Source: Branchiostoma floridae
Taxonomy: Eukaryota; Chordata; Leptocardii; Amphioxiformes; Branchiostomatidae
Assembly: GCF_000003815.2 (NCBI RefSeq)
Contig: NC_049986.1
Coordinates: 15,891,496-15,955,495 of the forward strand
Direction of reading: 5' to 3'
DNA length: 64,000 nt
In this document: piece by piece, positions 57,086 through 64,000 of the stretch
Layout: each line of letters begins with the position of its first letter
Numbering within the stretch: the stretch's first letter is position 1
Notes under the pieces: generated by a model
The model's input: the letters and a program-made list of their open reading frames with translations, nothing else
Database searches by the model: none
Told to the model about the DNA's origin: nothing
Position numbers and translations under genes: made by a program

Positions 57086-57770
57086 CAAAAACTAAGCTTA
57101 CCACAGGTCAATAGCCTACGGTACTCAGGAGTCTAATCTAAAATGTTGACATATTCACAAGGGTTTCATATTTGTTTATTCTTATTATTCTTTCTGTTTT
57201 CTTTACATAGGGTAGACACACTCAGTACTTTGCGCACTGCTTTGCAGGCGTGCCCTGTACAGAATAACATACATAAAATAGCATAACAAAGAAATAAGAT
57301 AAACTTAACAATGAACAAACTAAAGTAACAATATACACATAAACATAAATCAAAATCGTAACCCATTAATCAAAGTAAGTGCCGGGTCAGGAGGTCAGGG
57401 GTCAGCAGTGATTACCATTTCTTAGCAGTTTCTTGAACGACAGAGCAGAAGTGGCCACTTTAAACGTGGGTTTTTTTGCAGTTTTGACTTGACCTGACTT
57501 TATTCAGGTCCACATTTATATAATGTAACTATAAATGTAGCTATAGACAAGCTACAATTACTTGTAGCTATTCTAGTTTTCATGGTGTCCATTCCACTGT
57601 GAAATCACCACACCATGATTAAAACCTGTTTTCTGCTTATACTATATAGTTATAATCATGCAACACCCTGTTTGCCACTGTAAACTTTAAACACAGCAAA
57701 CTACTCCTTTTATCCTACTGTCAAATTGTGTCCCCTTGTACTTATGGTATCAAAGATTCTGCAGTAAGAT

Positions 57771-57981
57771 TACTGTAATTCACTTTGTCTTCTCGGTACC
57801 AAGCTTTCACGGTCTGAGAAAATTTAACTTGTTCTCGGAACTAAATGTTCACGATGGCTGCAGGTGCACATAAAAAAGTCTGTGAATTATTTGTTATCTG
57901 TAATGATAAGTTCACGTTACAGTCGTTACAGTGAAAACCGTGAACATAAAAGTACAGTGAAAAAATCAGGAATTACAGTAA
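57771..57981. mobile_element. TA-flanked MITE, CTGTAATTC family, copy 2 (inverted, longer)
   Basis: The ends are TACTGTAATTCACTTTG and TCAGGAATTACAGTA. The interior mirrors 23573-23709 (CTTCTCGGTACCAAGC, AAATTTAACTTGTTC). It has about 70 bp more in the middle, so 23573-23709 is an internally deleted relative or the shorter ancestor. Confidence 0.75.
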
Positions 57982-58699
57982 CAAAACGTACTTTATTCTG
58001 TCATGGATCAAAAAGAACCTGACAGACAAGTTGGTATACTCAACACTCATTCAATCCTCTTACAGTTGTATACTGTTATTGTTGGGTGGGCCAACTATTC
58101 CCTTTAAAAGGCTTTTTGCTGCCAAAGGATACATTGCGAGGACCTTGCATTCCGTGGGGCTGAATTGCAAGGGTCTGCAGCGGCTGCCATTCAGGCACTG
58201 GTTCAAACTCAGGTGTCCTAGATACAACAGTAATTGCCCCAGATGCGGCAACAAGAGTGCAGATTTCAAACATCTCACACTAGGAAGTACCAGCCTACTC
58301 TTTTCGGAAAGTGTAGTTCTAAAACATGCTCATGGTGTGGCTCTCCTCAAACACATTTAGCCCTCCAGCCTGTTGGCTCATCTGAGGACTGCAACACTCA
58401 GGCTTTTAGCTAGGATTTTATCATACTTTTATAAGGAGTCCAAACTTCTCAGTGAGATTCACCACGTGGCAAATGCTACAGACACAAGCATTATTTATAG
58501 GTGGGCCAGGGGGCATCAACTTTCCATGGTTTGGAGGTTTGAGAGAAAGTTTTAAATGGTGCATTCTGAGGTATCCTGAGGGGCAAAATGTCAGAGATGT
58601 CACAGTCTTCAACTGTGATCTAGTTGTGGTATCCCTGGTCAGTCAGAATTTCATACTTTTCAGAGGATCTGCTCCCCAGTGTAAGGGCCTTTCCAGTGA

Positions 58700-59115
58700 G
58701 TCTAGTTGGTGCAATGTCTTATTATTTTTAGAACAGTGCGTCCAAGAACCCATTTCTTAATTTGCTCATTAACTGACGACACCACCAAAAGATTTGAATG
58801 CACAGGAAGCAGAAGCGAACATGAGAGCCAACTAACCCAGATGATACCCAGGCTAGAAGGTTCAATCACATGATATTGGCAATATCATGAATATGTGAAC
58901 CTTCTAGCCTTTGGTATTCCATGAGCAGGTGTTGAAATGCCTGTTCGAACAAGCGGTCCAGAACCAATTTCTGAATTCGCTCATTAACTGACGTCACCAC
59001 CAAAAGATTTGAATGCACAGAAAGCAGAAGAGAACATAACAGCCAACCAAGGACGTTTCATATAACGTCCTTGAGCCAACTAACCCAGTTCATCCACCAG
59101 GTACCCAGGCTAGAA
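58700..59115. repeat. Two further copies of the GCTCATTAACTGAC repeat around a palindrome
   Basis: GCTCATTAACTGACG followed by ACACCACCAAAAGATTTGAA occurs at 58764 and again at 58980 (with GTCACCACC). Both run on to CAACTAACCCAG and ACCCAGGCTAGAA. Between them lies a 60-bp palindrome (58853-58912) with GGCTAGAAGGTTCA / TGAACCTTCTAGCC arms. A second hairpin AAGGACGTTTCATATAACGT is at 59047-59070. Confidence 0.6.
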
Positions 59116-59137
59116 CTTTGTAGGAGGTTCACATACT

Positions 59138-59473
59138 CACGGCTCGAAATACTTTTTCTGCATACATGCACTGGTGCAGGTGGCATTGAAAATAACCGGC
59201 ACCGGACCAATTTTACCTGCACCACGCTTTAGGAAGCATAGATAATACTAAAATTGTTCAGGTAGCGTTGCTATATTTTCTTTTATACTTAATAGGTGCT
59301 AACAGTAAATGTAGCTAATAACAATCCATGTACACCTACATGATAGGACATTAATGTATTAAACCCAGTACATGGAGCATTGCAGGTTAGATGCAGGTAG
59401 ACACCAGAAATACCTGCACAGCTCCAATTTTTCTTGCACTAATCTGCATATGCAGGTGGTATTTCGAGCCCTG
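59138..59473. mobile_element. TIR element, CAGGGCTCGAAAT family, CTGCAC subtype, copy 2
   Basis: It starts CACGGCTCGAAATAC and ends TATTTCGAGCCCTG. A perfect 6-bp duplication CATACT flanks it (59132-59137, 59474-59479). The interior is in the opposite orientation to 17132-17492. Confidence 0.85.
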
Positions 59474-60810
59474 CATACTGGTATTCCATGTGCAAGCACC
59501 TCTATATATTAAACCCCTGCCTATCCGAGCAACAGGGAACAAAATCTAGGTTAAACCATATAGTGAGTGGGCGTATGATCAGTAAACCTGGACACAGAGG
59601 TCAGTGAACTATGAAAATACAAATGACACAGCTGACGCCACCTCCTTGAACCGTAGTTACCTCTTTCGCTATCAATTTGCGCACATAGCCTGAAACTAAA
59701 AGGAATGAATTATCAAAGGCAAAATGTAAGCATCCTTTCCAGCCTCCAGGGCAAGATGGTGGTATGTTTGAAGAGCGAACCGTGACTAGCAAAATCTTCA
59801 AACAAAAACAAAGCCTCTGTGAAGGAGATAAAATGTGCTTTTCAGCATGCTAGAATTGCATTAAAGGTTCCAGTTCGGAATTTGTTGTAACCAGGGGGCT
59901 TAATAACTTCCGTGAGAGTAAGTCGCAAATCGTATTTTTCCCTCTTGGTTTTGGCCTACAATTTTTCGGCTACCACTCTAGCAGTGCATAATCTTTTTAT
60001 TTCCCAAAACGCCCATTTTTTGTGGCGCTTTTCAGTCGTGCAGATTTGGCCGTCCAGCAAGCACTTCCTGGTATCACTATCAGTGTGCAAAAGCCTAAAA
60101 ATTAGCAGGTTTTGGCTGAAAATTTTATTTTTTAAATTAGTGGTTTTTGGCCCCCTTTTCTATCGGAAACATTGAATTGTTTGAAAAACTAGCGCTTTTC
60201 CGAGAGACAGCCACACTGGCCCACAATCGTAAAAAAAAAACTCCGAACCGAGGCCAAAATGGTGCCTTCCAGGTAATCTCCTGGCAGATCTACTAGTTTG
60301 ATTTATTTAAGTTATTTATTTATTGATCTTGTCACTGCACATGCGTTCTGATCTCTGTGAAAGGGCTTATTGCCCACCTTACTAGTTTTATCTGAATTTG
60401 TGATTTTAGCGTTGTACACAAAATCTTACTCGTCCGGATAACGTCAGATATTGACAAAACACGACGTGGCATAAGGATGTCATGATCTATCAATAAAAAC
60501 CTGTTTTCATCCGGCAAGCATTTCTACCCCCTATCAAAGGCGGACAACTGACGACGATTCCTGCATCCTGTACATTAGATCACCTAGTAAACACCTGGAC
60601 AGCAATATTGGGTCGCAAAGGAAAGGACAGGCAGTTTTGGGGATGTAAAATTTCCATCCACAAAACATTTATCTCAACAAATCTAACGTTAGTTAGTACG
60701 AATCTTTTTTGATTTTTTATCTCGGATACCGCCCACTGTAACGTTATACCAGCTCACAAAAGTAGATTAGAAAACAACTGACCGTCAGGCTGTCAAGAAT
60801 TGGTCCTTAC

Positions 60811-60970
60811 CTGACGTTCCCGAGTGGATTTGGACGTAAACGATACGGCTAGCAGGCTTCTTAGACAAATACTGACAAACGTCCTTGAGAAAGCTGCAAC
60901 ACCACTGCCGCGCCACCGGTGAATAAATAATAAATAGCATGTACACCGCATCTACACGCAATGCAAACAT
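60811..60970 (-). CDS. Candidate first exon, minus strand
   Basis: An ATG at 60970 opens a frame (MFALRVDAVYMLFIIYSPVA and onward) that runs to a strong donor ACGTCAG|GTAAGG at 60810/60811. The stretch has more CpG than its surroundings (GGTGGCGCGGCAG, CGTATCGTTTACG). A non-coding first exon is equally possible. Confidence 0.22.
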
Positions 60971-61198
60971 GTGAAATTCCTTGAAAATTCGCAGAAAAGT
61001 TAAGTCTGTAGCCAAGACTGTAATGTTTTGTTCATATGATTTGTATACTTTATTATGCTTATAGTGGTATTTTTCATGTTATTCTTGTTTTCTTGGTTTA
61101 CTTACTGTATTTGTTCTACTCAGTCGTGATGTGTAGATGCTATCAATTTTAGGAGTCGCCCCAGAGGTCAGTTATCACGTGTCAGCAGTCTACCTGGA

Positions 61199-61300
61199 TA
61201 CTCTCCAAGCAGAGGTTGGGTCGCGGAGATATAGTAGTAGTCGGGAAATTGTCTTAAAGACTGACTATATCTCCGCGACTCAACCTCTGCTTGGAGAGTA
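61199..61300. mobile_element. Foldback MITE, TACTCTCCAAGCAGAGGT family, copy 2
   Basis: Arms of about 37 bp start TACTCTCCAAGCAGAGGTTG and run through GTCGCGGAGATATAGT. A perfect 8-bp duplication TACCTGGA flanks it (61191-61198, 61301-61308). Confidence 0.87.
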
Positions 61301-62022
61301 TACCTGGATACAGTACCTGGATACTGGATAGTTACCATCTTCTGGATGAAGGCTTCTGTGTCTTGGGTAATAACGTGTAAATGCTGAGCAATGCAAGCAA
61401 GGGCATTTTTGCTACATGAGTCCAAGGTGATTCCGAAGGACTTCGTTTTTTTTAAACCGTGTTGGTAATGTGGGCTGATAAGGGTGTTTAATACCCTCTT
61501 AACCAGGAGCAAACCCATCCAAATCCTTGCCTTGTAACAAGATCCTCAAGATGCATTTGCATAATGTAAGTTTTACTTTTGGCTGCGAGCTTGTGTTACA
61601 TTACAAGCTGATCTAAAACATGAGAAAAATTCAAAGTTTCAAGCAAATCCATCCAAAGCCTTGCCTTGTAACAAGATCCTTTGGATTTATTTTCATTTTT
61701 TATGGTCAATGACCTCCTTCACGAAGTAGTAAACAAGTAGGTAAAAAAAAGAATTCTAAGAAAAAAATTGCGCCTCTTCACCAACACCGACGTCACCGTG
61801 AAAAAAACACGTTATCAAATTTCACCCATCATTGAATTTTTTACTGATTGAAATGTGAGTTTTGAAATAACTCTTTTTTTACGTAAAATAGGTAAAATAA
61901 GAATTCCAAAGAAAAATTACGGCCGTCACAAACACGTCATCGAATTCCACCCATCATTCCATTTTACTGGTTAAGATGCAAGTTCTGAAAGAGTTTCTTT
62001 TTGCGGTCACTAACCTCCTTTA

Positions 62023-62127
62023 CGAACATTTCCTTATAAGTTATATGCCGTATTTTTTCGACCGGTCTCACCACCAACGGCAAATAAGGAAAAGGTCACG
62101 ATTTTCCCCACCTGTGCTTGGGGAGTA
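62023..62127. repeat. Decayed relative of the CTCTCCAAGCAGAGG foldback
   Basis: TTCCTTATAAGTTATATGCC to AAGGAAAAGGTCACGATTTT and CCCCACCTGTGCTTGGGGAG follows the right part of 39425-39541. The left end is lost. Confidence 0.5.
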
Positions 62128-62422
62128 GCATCATTGTGCCCCCAATTCAAATACTGATGCCCTCAAGAGATCGGCAATGTTGTATATTAATAAAGGCAGT
62201 AGAGGGCAATAGAGACACGAGAGAGGCCATTCACCCCACTTGTCATTACCGGTATTAGATGCGCCGACGTGGCATTTCATTTCATCATCAAATGCCTTTG
62301 AAACGCATGGTAGCGTTATGACAACGTTGAATCAACACAGTGGCAAACTGTATTTTGCATGTTGAATTTTTGATTCGATTCAAGTTGGCGCGGAGCTTAT
62401 TGTATCATCCCCTCTGGCTCCT

Positions 62423-62452
62423 AGCAAGGAGCTTTTGTAAAAGCTCCTTGCT
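62423..62452. repeat. Perfect 30-bp hairpin
   Basis: AGCAAGGAGCTTTTG is followed directly by its near-exact mirror TAAAAGCTCCTTGCT. Probably the remains of a foldback. Confidence 0.8.
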
Positions 62453-63609
62453 CGTAGTAAGAAAAAAAAATCGTTTTTGATTTGATTTTCAACCTCGTAA
62501 TGGCTCAGGTTTTTCTCAATTATGACAAGGCTATCATGAACTAATGGCGATGGAATTAGCACAAAATGCTAGTGTAGAAAGAAATCCGGCCGGGAAGAAA
62601 TAATCAAAATCACTCATATTCCGAAACAACAAGACGCATGGAGGTCAATGACCTGGAAGCAGAACACAGTTATATAGAGAGAGTTATATAATTTATTGAT
62701 TTCATGTATAATTCATTCCATAGACAATACAGTACTGTATAACAGGCAAATGCCACCTTTGCATTGCAATACAGTAGGCACTATAGTAGAGCAGACTTTG
62801 AATTTTCAATCAGAAAGTTTATTTCATGTTCATGATCGAAGGTTATTCATCTAAGTCCAATCTACGATCAAGAAAAAAAAGAGCTCTTAAAGAGTCCAGG
62901 CCAGGAAATTCCATCCAAATCTTTCCACGCTTACAGACAGAGAGAAAACTACTCTCCTCGACATCACAAAACCCACACATTACAGAAAAGGTGGAATCAT
63001 TCGTCTTTTACTGTCTCAGAAAAAGAAGTCAATGTCCATTGAACCCCAAAAATATGCATATAGCGTTAACGTTACTGTTTACCATTATTTGTCATTTTTG
63101 TTACTTGTAATAAGCCATAGGCAAGAAACATTACATTAAACGTATTATTATTATTATCATACAGTAACTGACTTGATCATGAAAGCAGCATTTCAGGACG
63201 TTTTCATTTCAGGACGTGGTCCAGATAAGCCAACGCTTTGAAGACGGGCAAGCACTTTGAATTTTAATACCTAGGCTGAATGTAGTAGTTCCCCTTGTTC
63301 CACCTTCCGTCACATTAGCAGCCTGCAGTCGACATCCGTTGACGTCATATGACGTATTACTACTATTAGGAGACGCAGGCTGACACTGCGTTACCTGCAT
63401 AGGAACGTGACACGCATGCATAGTATTTGCATACCATTCGAACGGAAGATATATACTATACCTGATGCTAGACTCCAGTGATATATGCCTAACTGTTAAG
63501 CATTCATCTTATGGGCACCACTGAATAATAGATGGTACAATTGTATGTACTCTCCTTGGAGAGGTTCACCTCCGGCTGATTTTTGACGTATTTTTAGGCC
63601 TTTTGTGTG

Positions 63610-63629
63610 TGGGGGGGGGGGGGGGGGGG
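63610..63629. repeat. Poly-G run
   Basis: A homopolymer of about 18 G after GTGTGTGG. The exact length is unreliable in assemblies. TACTCTCCTTGGAGAGG just upstream (63549-63565) is a hairpin related to the CTCTCCAAG foldback family. Confidence 0.9.
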
Positions 63630-64000
63630 CTTTCTATTTTATAAGGGTTTAGTAAGTATATACAAGTAGGGATGAGATTGGCGAAGGGGGAAGATTGAGG
63701 AAACAAGGGATATCTTATATTCATTTATAGTTTGCATAGAAATGTACTAGCCGGCCTGTGTTTACGCAATTTCTCGTTAGCTGAGGTTAATGACCCCCTT
63801 CCCGAGATATAGGTGGTGGCATCTGTAGGGCTGGCCGCTAGGAGCGCGAGTTTAGTTAGGTTACTAGTAATAAATTTACCAAGCATGATGTATAAAGCTT
63901 CGTACGAGCTGTGGGATAGAATAAACATACCTCTGCATTGTGACCGGATAGAAAGTCATCAACATTACCACATCTTCATTGTGCGGTCGGCCTTTGTGGA

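Larger units (their letters stand above)
61530..64000. other. Mostly anonymous DNA
   Basis: A weak direct repeat is present (CAAATCCATCCAAAGCCTTG at 61643 and AACCCATCCAAATCCTTGCC at 61512). The foldback relic (62023-62127), the hairpin at 62423-62452, paired TGACGTCATATGACGT (63340-63355) and the poly-G run are the only structures seen. Confidence 0.5.

Noticed and set aside
1-64000. CRISPR arrays, rRNA, true tRNA genes, operons
   Set aside because: Only SINE-type A/B boxes were seen, without a foldable full tRNA; the direct repeats are minisatellites without unique equal-sized spacers; the sequence is eukaryotic.

Overview
This is eukaryotic, AT-leaning, repeat-dense genomic DNA with no operons, no ribosome-binding sites and no dense ORFs. 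The mix of short terminal-inverted-repeat elements, LINE 3' ends with short tandem tails, tRNA-headed SINEs and many ACATGTACATG-type stretches suggests a marine invertebrate deuterostome. An amphioxus (Branchiostoma) scaffold is the best guess, from pattern memory only. Two runs of exactly 100 N (35591-35690, 50272-50371) are assembly gaps.

The only long intact gene is a LINE (non-LTR retrotransposon) polyprotein at 40813-43767 (+, 984 aa: apurinic-type endonuclease plus reverse transcriptase). Remains of at least four other LINEs occur at 6073-6456, 31475-32055, 34060-34445 (-), 37205-37545 and 44931-45123. SINE-like units lie near 13.8-14.2, 17.6-17.8, 26.0-26.2 and 35.2-35.4 kb. Most of the rest consists of non-autonomous DNA transposons whose ends and target-site duplications (TSDs) can often be read directly. 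They include TA-flanked Tc1/mariner-type elements, TTA-flanked Harbinger-type elements, 8-bp-TSD hAT-type elements, 9-bp-TSD foldbacks, a family with CAGGGCTCGAAAT ends and 5-6 bp duplications, and a 1506-bp TTAA-flanked foldback with about 640-bp arms.

Layout: 0-6 kb, old repeat fragments; 6-9 kb, LINE tail, two TIR (terminal inverted repeat) elements and a tandem duplication; 9-23 kb, mostly anonymous intron-like or intergenic DNA with a Harbinger-type element, SINEs and minisatellites; 23-32 kb, a dense nest of TIR elements including the three-level nest at 28.5-30.5 kb; 32-40 kb, tandem repeats, SINE, LINE scraps and gap 1; 40-45 kb, the intact LINE; 45-51 kb, anonymous DNA then a 1.66-kb TIR element holding gap 2; 51-57 kb, a Tc1-type element, two tandem arrays and an hAT-type element; 57-64 kb, repeats and a promoter-like stretch.

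No host gene is certain. A few short stretches on the minus strand have splice-site-like borders and an open frame (5160-5223, 7470-7611, 20941-21078, 24478-24543, 60811-60970). They are given as low-confidence candidate exons.
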